From assembly GCA_030674155.1 (NCBI GenBank), contig JASPKP010004996.1, forward strand, positions 1-16,643: DNA of 16,643 bases. The letters run 5' to 3'. Source of the stretch: Stramonita haemastoma (lineage: Eukaryota > Mollusca > Gastropoda > Neogastropoda > Muricidae). Each line of letters starts with the position of its first letter. Position 1 is the first letter of the stretch. Position numbers and translations under genes: made by a program. Below, one piece after another: positions 1-8,399 of this stretch. The notes below the pieces were generated by a model. That model was given only the letters and a program-made list of their open reading frames with translations, was not told where the DNA came from and made no database searches.

Positions 1-948
1 CAAACGGTTTATTTTTTAAAAGCTCTTTATGTAAGCGGGTTTAAAAGGCTTTAGGTTTGTTTCACTGGGACTAGCCCCTTTAAATTTTAAAACAAAGATT
101 TATAAAGAAAGGTAAAGGAAACGTAAAGAAAGTTTTCGTGACTGTAAATTTAAGGGAAAATTTTTTTAATTTTTTTAAATTTAAAAAAAAATCTTACTGA
201 GAAATTTGTTTTTTTCCCAATGCAAGCAAAGTGATCTTACCAAGAAAAAATCATTTGTCAATTACGCAAACCCAATTTCTTGGTTTAGGGGTTTCTTCTT
301 TTAATTTTTTTCCGTGGGGCATTTTATAGGGGCGAATGGAGAACGCAAATTTTTGTCTTTTTAGCCAGTAGTTATAAAAAAACATTTTGTTTTTATTCGA
401 ATTAAAAAATATGATTGATTCTTGCCCCTTCGATAAGTCTACTGATCCCCTGCAAAATCTTCACAAGCTGGTTTGGATCAAATTTTTTGTTAAAATTGAA
501 TTGGGTTTTTTTACAGCAAACATTTGACACGAAAAAAAGGTAATTTTTGTTGGGGAGGGCGTTTTTTTTAAATTTGGGGAAAAAGGTGGTCCTAGTTTTT
601 TGGGTTTCCCTTTAGGTATTCCATATTTCACGGGAAAAAAAGGTTTATCTCCTAGCCCCCCACTTCAACAAGTTGAAAGACGATAAAAGAGAAATGAATC
701 AAAAAATGATAATGCCCTTGGTTTGGAAATTTTTTTTTCTTTTACATCGCTGAACACATGGGATCGGGAAAATAAGGGCCCCAGGGTTTAAACCCCCCTC
801 CTCCAAAATAAATAGCACTCAGACCACCACCGGGTCTAGTGGGAAAAAGGGAAAAATTTGGTCCAAATTTGGGAATCAAAAACCCGCCCACTGGGCCCCT
901 TCCTCTATCTAGGCAAAGGGGCAGTGGCCCCTTTTTTGGGCCCCCATT
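1..948. other. AT-rich non-coding stretch
   Basis: No gene is visible. The stretch is dominated by T and A runs, including an A/T near-palindrome at about 161-191. Stop codons are dense in all frames until about 839. A more GC-containing part at 770-945 has clumped runs of C, G and A and no recognisable protein. Confidence 0.6.
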
Positions 949-1050
949 TGTGTGTGTGAGTTTTGGTGTGGTTGTGTGTGTGTTGAGTTTTTTTGTGTGG
1001 TGTGTGTGTGTGGTTGTGGGGTGTGGTTTTTGTGTGGTGTGTGTGTGGTT
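949..1050. repeat. Imperfect (GT)n microsatellite
   Basis: TG dinucleotides run for about 100 bp, broken by short T runs and by GG doublets. Apparent Cys/Val-rich peptides on the plus strand here are translations of the repeat. Confidence 0.9.
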
Positions 1051-1080
1051 TTGGGAAACAAAAACAAAGGGGATGGTACA

Positions 1081-1153
1081 TTTCTCCTCTACCCCCTTTC
1101 TTTTTTTTTTTTTTTTTCTTTTTTTTCTTTTTTTTTCTTTTTCCTTTCTTTTT
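1081..1153. repeat. T-rich polypyrimidine tract
   Basis: T runs of 7 to 17 are separated by single or double C, giving an almost purine-free strand. Apparent poly-Phe peptides across it are artefacts of the repeat. Confidence 0.85.
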
Positions 1154-1418
1154 AAAATTTTATATGGGGGGGTTTTTGCATTTAAAATTTTTTGTTGAAA
1201 AACCCCAAAGGGTAATGGGAAAAAGCAATTTTATTTTGGGGATTTTTACACCCGGTCTCCATGTGTAAAACAGTTTTTGTCAGTTTTTTTCATCTTTTTC
1301 CCCCCCGGCACACATTTGGGCCCTTCTCTTCCAAAAAAACAAACAGATCTTAACGTGTGCCCCAAAAATGTTTTGTTTTTTGGTTTTCCCCAAGGGGGTC
1401 TTTGTTTAAAAGTTCATC

Positions 1419-1535
1419 GGAAGAGAGAGAAGAAGAGAGAGGGGAAAAGAGGGGAGAGGGAAAAGAAGAGAGAGAGAGAGAGAGAGAGAGAAGAGAGAGA
1501 AGAGAGAGAAAAGAGAGAGAGAGAGAGAGAAAAGA
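1419..1535. repeat. (GA)n polypurine microsatellite
   Basis: About 115 bases are almost only A and G. They consist of AG dinucleotide arrays interrupted by AA and by GGGGAAAAGAGGGG-type blocks. The tract keeps a 155-codon plus-strand frame and a 116-codon minus-strand frame open, rich in Arg/Glu and Ser/Leu respectively. Neither is a credible protein. Polypurine tracts of this type with mirror symmetry can adopt triplex (H-DNA) structure. Confidence 0.92.
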
Positions 1536-2079
1536 GCTGGGGACTCTGGCCAAAAGGGATATGTTCCATGATTCACGTTGGGGAAAAAAACAACTCTTTT
1601 GTTTCACCTTGCAAAAGAGGTAAAGACGAGCACTGTGTTCCTTGTTGGCACTTTTACTTTCACATTTGGGCCCCCACTGGTACAGTTCCGTCCTCCACAT
1701 ACAGAAAAAAACAAACCCCGTGGGTCGGCGCCATTTTGACCTAAGCTTTCAGGTAACTTTGGTTTTTTTTTTTGTGTTTAAAAATTTTTCTCATTTAATT
1801 TTGTTGGTTTTCTATGATTATTCACATGTTTAAAAAAAGAAATATGTTTAAAAAGGGGAAACAAAAAAAAGGGGAAAAATTTAAAAACTGTGTTTCCCGG
1901 TCTCCAAAAAACTGTAAAATTTAATTTGTACCATTGGGGATTTAAAATTTCCGCCCGCTTTCCCCTAGGGGAAAAAACATCTAATTGAAATTTTTGTAGG
2001 GGTCCCTGGGGGGCACTGGACTGATTTAAAAAAACCCATAAATTAAAAATTTTTTTTCAAAACACAGAATTTGGGGGGG
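1536..2079. other. Non-coding, partly complex sequence
   Basis: 1550-1745 has more normal complexity than its surroundings but gives no protein I recognise. From about 1750 to 2079 the sequence returns to clumped A, T and G runs with frequent stops. Confidence 0.5.
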
Positions 2080-2113
2080 TTTTTTTTTTGTTGTTGTTTA
2101 TGTTGTTTGTTTT
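2080..2113. repeat. Short (GTT)n repeat after a T run
   Basis: GTT/TTG triplets follow a G7-T10 block and then degrade into T runs. Confidence 0.6.
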
Positions 2114-2745
2114 TTACATACCTTCCCTTTATGGGGTTTTTTTTTTTACCTGGCCCCTGGTTTACTATTGGGGAAAGTGAAAATTAACCATCTGTTGATG
2201 AGGGAAAAATGAAACCCAAAGGGGTCATTAACCATTCCCGGAAAAGTGATGTTTTACTTAACTCTTTTCCTTTTTAGTGAGGGGAGGGGTGTAGCGGGGG
2301 GGTTTAGGTTAGGTTTGTGATCTGACATTTGCAGTTAACTCAAAAACCGAAACCAATGCCCGAAAAGTCTTTCAATTAGACTGGGGAAACCCCGGTGGGC
2401 CCTGGAGAATACACCAATTTTTTTGCCCACAAAAAGTTTTAACAAATTTCGGAAGAATAGGCTACTGCATGCAAAACCGGGGGAAAGATGATTTTTTTTT
2501 TTTTAAAACCCAGCTCATTGATATCGTGTTTTTTTTCCCTTACACCCAAAACCGGAATGCAGCTCCCTTTATGATGGAAAAAGGGCACATTTCACAAAAA
2601 AAGTCACCATTGATTTAACCTTGGAGCTCAACCCCCCGGGGAAAAAAAAAAACACAACACTTTTCCAAAAATTAATTTTTAAGTTTAAAATAACGCCCCT
2701 TTTTCTTTGGGAATTTCAAACCCCTTTTTTCCATGGCCGGGCGCA
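2114..2745. other. Non-coding stretch
   Basis: No gene or RNA is recognisable. It contains clumped homopolymers, for example A, C, G and A runs in direct succession near 2625-2655, and a G-rich patch at 2281-2302 listed separately. Confidence 0.5.
2281..2302 (+). other. G-rich patch, possible G-quadruplex
   Basis: G4, A, G4, a six-base spacer and G7 lie in 22 bases, enough for four G3 tracts with short loops. It is followed by TTTAGGTTAGG at 2303-2313. Homopolymer inflation elsewhere in the window lowers confidence in the run lengths. Confidence 0.3.
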
Positions 2746-2765
2746 CCCCCCCCCCCCCCCCCCCC
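2746..2765. repeat. Poly-C run (20 C)
   Basis: An uninterrupted run of 20 C directly follows GCGCA. Like the other C and G runs here, it may be a collapsed or miscalled simple repeat such as (CA)n. Confidence 0.8.
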
Positions 2766-2879
2766 AAACCTCGAATAGAGGGATAAATGGGGGGCACTAA
2801 AAAAACCATGAAAAAACCCCCCCCCAGGTTATAAGCCCACTAATAAAGTGCATTTTTAAATCAAAAACTAACTGAAAGG

Positions 2880-2894
2880 TTTTTATGTTTACAG
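2880..2894 (+). other. 3' splice-acceptor-like site
   Basis: A T-rich stretch ending in TTTACAG (AG at 2893-2894) precedes a sharp change from AT-rich to C-rich sequence, and a frame that is open from 2895. The motif fits a spliceosomal acceptor but is short and common in AT-rich DNA. The composition change immediately after it is the main support. Confidence 0.25.
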
Positions 2895-3793
2895 GAACAC
2901 CCCCAAAAAATGACAAAACCCTCCCCCGCCCCTCTCCCAAAAAACGATCAGAAAGCCACCCTAGTATCATGGGAAAAACCTTTGCTTGTTAGAATAAAGG
3001 GCCCCCCTTCCTTCGGGTTTCATTTCCCAAAAGGGTTACATGGGAAGGAAACGTCACCCCCCTTTCCCCCCCCTCCCCCCTCTCTTCAAAACTCTACCTC
3101 AGACAACTCCAAATCGACAACCCCCCCCCCCCCCTAACCCCCCCCCCCCCTCCGCCCCCCCCCCCTACAGTCCAGAATTTTTCCCCCAATGATGAAGGCA
3201 AAAAAAGCCCAAAAAACGACGACCAGCAAGGGCACCGAAACGAAACCAAACCAAGGTTCCAGTTTTTCCCCCCCCCTCCCCTCCGACCCTGGCGGCAACA
3301 ACCAAAATGACTACCAAAACCTGAAACCCCCAGTCGCAGAATCTTCATTTATGAAGGCGGGGAAGGGGAAAGGGAAAGAAGGTTTATCTAAACCCTGCCC
3401 GGCCATTTGCCCAAAATGGGAAAATCGGAATTGCGCCTTCTTGTTTAAAGTGTGGGGGCACCGGGAAAAAAACGGGCCAAACCCCCACGGGCCCCCCCCC
3501 CCTGGGGACCCACCCCAACCCCCCCCCCCCACCCCTAGTGGGCCCAAAAACTGCTGTTCCCTGGAGGACCTGCAGCTTTTTCTTTCCTCTTTAAGTGGAG
3601 ACCAACTGTGCATTTGAAAGAAGGCAGGACAAGAAAAAGACACGGGGGCACCAGTGGGGGGAAACTTTTAGGGGTACAATTTAAAAGTCTTCTTTCTGCC
3701 TTTTTTGTGGGAGGGGCAGGATTGCCACTTGTGGTGGCAAAAACGATCCCAAACCAATTTAAACTGAATTTAGGTACCGTCGATAAAATTTAA
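2895..3793 (+). pseudogene. C-rich exon-like segment, frame-broken; possible Gag-type zinc-knuckle relic
   Basis: This segment differs from its flanks by high C content and by peptides of mixed, hydrophilic composition in successive frames. 2895-3137 reads as a Lys/Pro/Ser-rich peptide ending in a Pro run from a C tract. 3171-3617 reads as a polar peptide rich in Lys, Thr, Asn and Pro, and an overlapping frame at about 3190-3300 is equally polar. At 3432-3476 a Cys codon, a second Cys codon one base out of frame, and an in-frame His followed four residues later by Gly give nearly the C-x2-C-x4-H-x4-C spacing of retroelement Gag zinc knuckles, especially BEL/Pao-like ones, but the last Cys is absent. 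A further short frame at 3608-3793 might belong to the following protease region, but this is guesswork. Alternatives are a damaged proline-rich host exon or chance. No reverse transcriptase, integrase or LTR is visible. Confidence 0.25.
3051..3166. repeat. C-tract cluster
   Basis: Several C runs of 5 to 14 are separated by T, TAA or TCCG, with a 40-base complex interval at about 3083-3120. The right end reads as a pyrimidine tract followed by CTACAG (AG at 3169-3170), which also resembles a splice acceptor. The frame downstream is open from 3171. Confidence 0.7.
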
Positions 3794-3971
3794 ATTTTAA
3801 GACTTTTGATAAATTTGATTTTTTTTTTTAATGGGGTTCTGGGTTTGGGAAACAGGCATTTCTTGTAATTAAAGTTTTTCAGCGAAAACCCCTGGAGGGT
3901 CCCTTTTTTGGGTTTTGTTTAAACATTTTTTGGTGTGTTTTTTCATTTGGGGGGGGAAATTTTTGGGGAGG

Positions 3972-4016
3972 GTGTGTTTGTGTGTGTGTGTGTGTGTTTG
4001 GGGGGGGGGGGGGGGG
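3972..4016. repeat. (GT)n passing into a 17-base poly-G run
   Basis: About 28 bases of GT repeat end in TTTG and continue directly as 17 G at 4000-4016. The same arrangement recurs at 12154-12195, and in complement (C run beside CA) at 5573-5600 and 5701-5745. Confidence 0.85.
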
Positions 4017-4560
4017 TTTTGTTTTCCCTGGCTAGAGTTTTGAGGGAAAAAAATGGGGGAATTTCTGTGTATGCGACCATTTTTGGGCCCACCCTACTTT
4101 GGTTAAACAGCCCTTCTGACCCTTTGGGGGTAAACGTTTTTTTGTTTAAAAATTTGCCCCAGAAAAAGAGGGGCCCAAAGTGTGCCCCTTGGGAACCAAA
4201 TAAGAAAAAACCGCATTGGGACGGGTAAAGAATGTAAAAAAAAAAAAACAGAAGGCTTATTCCCTTTTCCTCGAAATAACTGATTTGAAATTAATAGTTA
4301 AAAAAAGTTTTGGGAAACTGCGTAACACAAAATAAAGCAATAGTTTTAAAAGCGGGGGGGCCCTAAACAAATGTCAACTCTTTTTTTAACTTTAAAAAAA
4401 AAAACCATTTGGGCACGGGAGTTTGTGGGATGTAAATTAACAGAAAAAATTATGTTTTACGTGTAGTCCCCCCCCTTTAGGGTTTTTACTTTTATTTTTT
4501 TGAAAACCTTTTTTCTTGAATAGATTATTTCAACAAAGTTTACTGCCATAAGGGGCCCGG
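4017..4560. other. Non-coding stretch
   Basis: A plus-strand frame stays open to about 4228 and gives a mixed peptide after the G run, but I recognise no domain. Most of it is probably chance. From 4230 onward there are A runs and frequent stops. Confidence 0.45.
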
Positions 4561-4642
4561 AACACACAAAAAACACGCGCGCACCCGCCACAGCAGACGC
4601 GCAAAACACCCCCACAACGAACACCACACACACACACCCACA
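4561..4642. repeat. CA/CG-rich alternating purine-pyrimidine tract
   Basis: ACACA blocks are mixed with ACGCGCGCAC and ACGCGC, followed by (CA)n up to 4642. It is one of the few CpG-containing spots in the window. Alternating CG/CA favours Z-DNA. Confidence 0.75.
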
Positions 4643-4730
4643 AAATAAAAATTATAATATATATTATAAAAGATAAATAAATATAAATTTTATTAAATAT
4701 ATAAATATATAAAAATAAAATATATAACAA
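4643..4730. repeat. AT-only block
   Basis: Nearly 90 bases are almost wholly A and T, with TATATA and ATAAATATA patterns and only an isolated G. It directly abuts the CA/CG tract, so the two form a compound repeat. Confidence 0.75.
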
Positions 4731-5139
4731 ACTTTTATGTTTCCCCTTTTTCCCGGGAATTTGGCAGCGGTCTTTTACCTCCCAAAAACCCCGAACAGAT
4801 GGTGCTGTTGGGGACATGTAAAACTGACTTTGGTTTTGGCCCCGTGTCGGTTTTTAAAGGGTGGGGGGAATAAGGAACAGGTTATACCCTGAAAAAAAAT
4901 TTTGCTGTCCTTGGGGGCCGACATAAAAAATATATCAGATCCTACTTTTCAAAAAGGGGGTTTATGTTCCCCGTTGTTTTTTTTTTATGAAACCCCGTGC
5001 ATATTCCAAAATTTCCAACCCGAACAAGCTTTGCATGAAATTTCATCGGATGACCGAATGATCAAAAAGGGGCCCCCAAGTTCCCCGATTTCATTCCCAA
5101 AGGGTCCCGTGCTCAAAAAGAACACTGCAGATTTAAATT
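4731..5139. other. Non-coding stretch of moderate complexity
   Basis: Two short overlapping open frames on opposite strands (about 4902-5168 plus, 4985-5209 minus) are visible. Neither shows a recognisable domain or better composition than the other, so I do not call a gene. Confidence 0.45.
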
Positions 5140-5437
5140 TAAAATTAAGTAAAAATTTTAAAAAATAAAATAAAAAGGGGACTTTAACTAAAAAAAACAA
5201 TGGGAACAAAAAATAAGTTTTAAAAATAAGACCCCAAATTTAAAAAAAAAATTTTAAAACTAAAGAAAAAAAAAAAAAAAAAATATTAAAAAATAGAATA
5301 AAGAACCAAACAAAAAAAAATTTTAAAAAAAAGTTTTAACTAAAACCTAAAAATTTATAAACTAGACACAAAAATTGATTTTAAAAAACTAAAAATTTAG
5401 CCATAAAAAATTTCCCCCAACAAAAAAAAAAAAAAAA
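5140..5437. repeat. A-rich low-complexity block
   Basis: About 300 bases of A runs (up to about 17) are broken by TTTT, CTAA and short CCC. There is no regular period. It could be an expanded poly-A tail of a retroposon, but no element body or target-site duplication was found. Confidence 0.7.
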
Positions 5438-5548
5438 TCTGCAAAATTTTTGGGGCCGGGGAAACAATCTGGGGGACAGGTTTTTGGGGTCCAAACCTAC
5501 CACCACAACCCCACCAAAAAAAGACATTGGAAAACAAAAAGGCGTCAT

Positions 5549-5586
5549 GAGGGGGGGGTAAAATTTTTTCAACCCCCCCCCCCCTC
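5549..5586. repeat. G/C-run palindrome
   Basis: GA plus eight G at 5549-5558 and twelve C plus T at 5573-5585 flank a 14-base A4/T6 core that is itself nearly self-complementary. The arms could pair into a strong hairpin if the run lengths are real. Confidence 0.65.
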
Positions 5587-5587
5587 C

Positions 5588-5675
5588 AAAACACACACAC
5601 ACACACTACCCCACCCCAAAAACAAAAAACACACACACAAAACACACACAAAACACACACACAAAACACACACAA
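5588..5675. repeat. Compound (CA)n repeat with AAAA spacers
   Basis: (CA)n is interrupted at intervals by AAAA at 5639, 5650 and 5663, giving a super-period of 11-13 bases near AAAACACACAC. The first part contains a CTACCCCACCCC interruption. Plus-strand His/Thr-rich and minus-strand Cys/Val-rich frames are shadows of the repeat. Confidence 0.9.
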
Positions 5676-5700
5676 ACCCTTGAGGTAACTCCGTTTGTTT

Positions 5701-5745
5701 CCCCCCCCCCCCCCCCCCCCCCCCCACACACACAAAACACACACA
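5701..5745. repeat. 25-base poly-C run joined to (CA)n
   Basis: C25 at 5701-5725 continues directly into ACACACAC, AAAACACACACA. It is the longest homopolymer I found in the window. Confidence 0.9.
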
Positions 5746-6060
5746 TTGAGACAAGCCCCAAAAATAAGGGGGAATTTAATTCCTCAACCCCTCGCATTTC
5801 CCTGTAAGATTTTCCAGTCGCTGTTTTCCAAATCCTCTAACCCACACGGGCCCCTAACAGGGGTCGAGTCAGGGTGTGGATCTCGGGGGTTTGGCTATGA
5901 ATTTCCCCTGATGGTTTCTGAGTCAAGTAAACATGTGAGGGGAGAAAGGGGGTTTCATCTCCATCAATCCTTCGCTTGTGTAAGTACAGGAAATGGGGAA
6001 AACTTAGTTAAAACCTTTGCTTTGGTTATATTGTTAAAAAAAAATTTCCTGACGGGGTTT
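5746..6060. other. Complex-sequence island with donor-like site
   Basis: This is one of the few stretches without long homopolymers. A plus-strand frame is open from 5695 to 6096 and gives a mixed peptide with Ser, Gly, His and Cys, but I recognise no family. GTAAGT at 5980-5985, preceded by TGT, matches the spliceosomal donor consensus. It could be an exon end or chance. Confidence 0.3.
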
Positions 6061-6067
6061 GCTTTGT

Positions 6068-6202
6068 TTTTAAATTATTTTATTATTATTTTTTAACTTT
6101 AATTAATTTTTAACATCATCATCTTCTTTTCCCCAAAACCTTCTTCTTTCTTCTTTTTCTTTCAATTTTTTCTTCTTTCTTTTCTCTTCTTCTTCTTTCA
6201 TC
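6068..6202. repeat. (ATT)n, (ATC)n and (CTT)n compound repeat
   Basis: ATT triplets at 6068-6092, CATCATCATC at 6114-6123, then a CTT/TTC-rich pyrimidine tract to about 6200. Three triplet repeats in a row suggest one compound microsatellite. Confidence 0.8.
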
Positions 6203-7082
6203 AAATTTTTTAAAAGGCTGAAAGTCTGTTTACTTTTAAAAATAAAACAATTTTTCGAAAAACAATTCGCCAAACTTTTTTGGCTTGTAAAAAGGCTTTT
6301 TGATATTTGTTTTGATTAAAAAACAAGGCAGCGTCAAAAACCAAAAAAGGGGAGAGATTTAGTATTTTTTGAAATTGTTTTGAAAATTTTCCCCTAAAAA
6401 AATATTTTTGTAATAGTGTTTTTTGAATCAAAAATTTTGGGTTTTCCAAGGGGTTAACGGGTTTAAAAATGTTTCCGAAAAAATTTTGTGCTAGCTGCCT
6501 ATTCAAAGGGCAAAATTTCCCTTTACAGTAAAAGTTTTTGTGTGATTTGAATGTAAACCCCAAACCGGCACCATTTTTCTGGTTTAATTTACTGAGGGGT
6601 GCCCCAGGGGATTTTTTAAAAATTTGTAAATAAAAACCAAGTGACGAGTAAAAATCTTTCTATTTGTCAACAAAAAGGGGGGTTAATTTTTTTTTTGACA
6701 GTTTATACTTAGTGTTTTCAGGGCTGTTTTTGCGGGAATTTCAAGTGACAGGGACCGGACTTTAACCCTGGCGGGTCTTCAGGGGCCGGTTTTTTTCCTG
6801 TAGGGACAAAAATGAAAGGGTGTCTTATTTTTTGGGCTGTAGTTGTTGTTGTTTTTTTTGGGTTTGGGGGTAACAGGGTCGTTTTTTTTTTGACCTGATC
6901 CTCTTCTTAACTTCCGGGTTCATTTTGTTGTTTTGTGAATTGCTACCCCGGGGGTTCATTTTTTCCCTTTTCCTTTTCATTTAATAGGGAAGGCGGGATT
7001 GAAATAATTTTTCGTTTTTTCATACTCTCGTATTTTTTTTTTTCGTTCTTCTTTACTATTTTCATACTTCGCATTTCATACT
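6203..7082. other. Non-coding AT-rich stretch
   Basis: A minus-strand frame at 6210-6563 gives a Phe/Lys/Asn-rich peptide with no recognisable domain and is explained by A/T runs. A GTT repeat lies at about 6840-6855 and T runs at 6880-6892 and 7030-7042. Nothing else stands out. Confidence 0.5.
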
Positions 7083-7200
7083 ATATACGGGACACACACC
7101 ACACACACAACACACACACACACACACAAAACCACACACACAAAACACAACCCCCAAAACACACACACACACCCACCAACACCACACACACAACACAAAA
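7083..7200. repeat. Imperfect (CA)n microsatellite, first block
   Basis: CA repeats are interrupted by CC, AAA and CCCCC. The block ends at an abrupt change to complex sequence at about 7201. Confidence 0.9.
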
Positions 7201-7254
7201 CAATGTTATCATCGATTCAAGAGATGAAAAAAAAGGAAAGATAAATTTAATAAA

Positions 7255-7310
7255 ACAACACACACCCCCCACACAGCACACCCAACACACACACACACAC
7301 ACAAACACAA
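7255..7310. repeat. Imperfect (CA)n microsatellite, second block
   Basis: This is the same type of CA repeat as the block ending at 7200. The two are separated by about 55 bases of A-rich non-repeat sequence. Confidence 0.88.
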
Positions 7311-7341
7311 CCCCCTCACCCCCTCACCCCCTTCCCTCCCC
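7311..7341 (-). other. CCCCCTCA repeats; G-quadruplex candidate on minus strand
   Basis: C5-TCA-C5-TCA-C5-TT-C3-T-C4 gives five C tracts in 31 bases with one- to three-base loops. The minus strand fits a G-quadruplex and the plus strand an i-motif. It adjoins the CA repeat and may derive from it. Confidence 0.5.
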
Positions 7342-8399
7342 GACACACAAGAAATTAAAAGTCCCATTCTCTTGTTAAATCCAGCAAATGACAGATTAAA
7401 ATTTAAAGAAAAAAAAAAAGGAAAAATTTAAGATATCCCAAAAGGGCCCCTGAAAATTTTTCATTTTTTTTTTCCCCAGAATTCACCCTCGGGGGGAAAA
7501 CATCAGAAAGCCCGGGTCCCCGAGAAAATCATTTCTAAAAAAACCCCACACCCCCGCAGGGGGAGACACTTTGGGAAAGAAGGAACTTAAAAATTATAAT
7601 TGGTGTGCAAAGCCCAAAGGAACAGGGCCACAGCAAGAAGTGAAACATTCTCGCCAAATCAACAAAAAATTTAAATTTCAATTGTTTTTTTAAAATTTGC
7701 AAGCAATGTTTTTTTGAACAATCAAGTTTTTTTTAACGTTGTGTTTTTGGTGACTATTTTCTCAACCGGGTTTTTTAGAATATAATACTTTGGTAAATAT
7801 TGGAAAAGAAAGTAGTGCTGTAACACAGATAAGACCCCGTGATAAACCCAGAGGAGTTTAATTTTTAATTTTTTCGAAAATGACTACACACCCAAAAAAG
7901 CAACACGGGAACACCCAACAAACCCAAACAAAAAAAACCACTGCGTAAATTTCTTAAAAGGGCATGCATCATCACATGCTGGGGCAGTTTTTGGGTTTTT
8001 TAATGTTAAAAAAGAAAACACTTTTTAAACAATTTTTGGGTCAGTTGGGGTTTAAATTTTGTTTGAATTTTTTCCGGTAAAAAATAAAAAAAAGGGAAAA
8101 AAACACAAAAACGGAAAGATGGGAAAAAAAGACAAAAAATTAAAGGGGAACCTTTTGCATTACAAAAAAAATGAAAAAAATAACGAAAAAGAAACAAAAA
8201 ATCCCTTTAAAAATTTGTGCATGAAAAGGGTTAAAATAATTTAATAATAAAAACAAATTTAAATTACAATCGGGCGATTTAACCCAGGTTTTGTAAAATT
8301 TTTTTCCAAAAAGTGTTTTTTAATTTTGGGGAAGCATTTTTGGGGTTAAGAGGTTTTTAAGTATTTTTTTTTTTACGGGTTTTTTTTTTTTTAAATTTA
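7342..8399. other. Non-coding stretch
   Basis: 7440-7660 is moderately complex, with no recognised protein or RNA. 7680-8399 is A- and T-run rich. Opposing short frames near 8006-8244 are Lys/Phe-rich products of these runs. Confidence 0.5.

Noticed and set aside
1277..1744. Longest open frame (155 codons, plus strand) and the opposing 116-codon minus frame
   Set aside because: Both are kept open by the (GA)n tract and encode Arg/Glu or Ser/Leu runs; the flanking parts match no family I know.
2303..2313. TTTAGGTTAGG as an interstitial telomere repeat
   Set aside because: Fewer than two units are present, and they are not exact TTAGGG copies.
2735..2745. GGCCGGGCGCA resembling the start of a primate Alu element
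   Set aside because: Only 10-11 bases match, and nothing downstream follows the SINE body; a poly-C run comes next.
5140..5437. A-rich block as the poly-A tail of a LINE or SINE
   Set aside because: No element body, polyadenylation signal context or target-site duplication is visible beside it.
5381..5797. Several overlapping Cys/Val/Gly-rich minus-strand frames
   Set aside because: They are translations of (CA)n and poly-C in different frames, not genes.
5860..5873. GGGTCGAGTC-like match to a tRNA/SINE B box
   Set aside because: No A box or cloverleaf is found at a suitable distance upstream, so a tRNA or tRNA-derived SINE is not supported.
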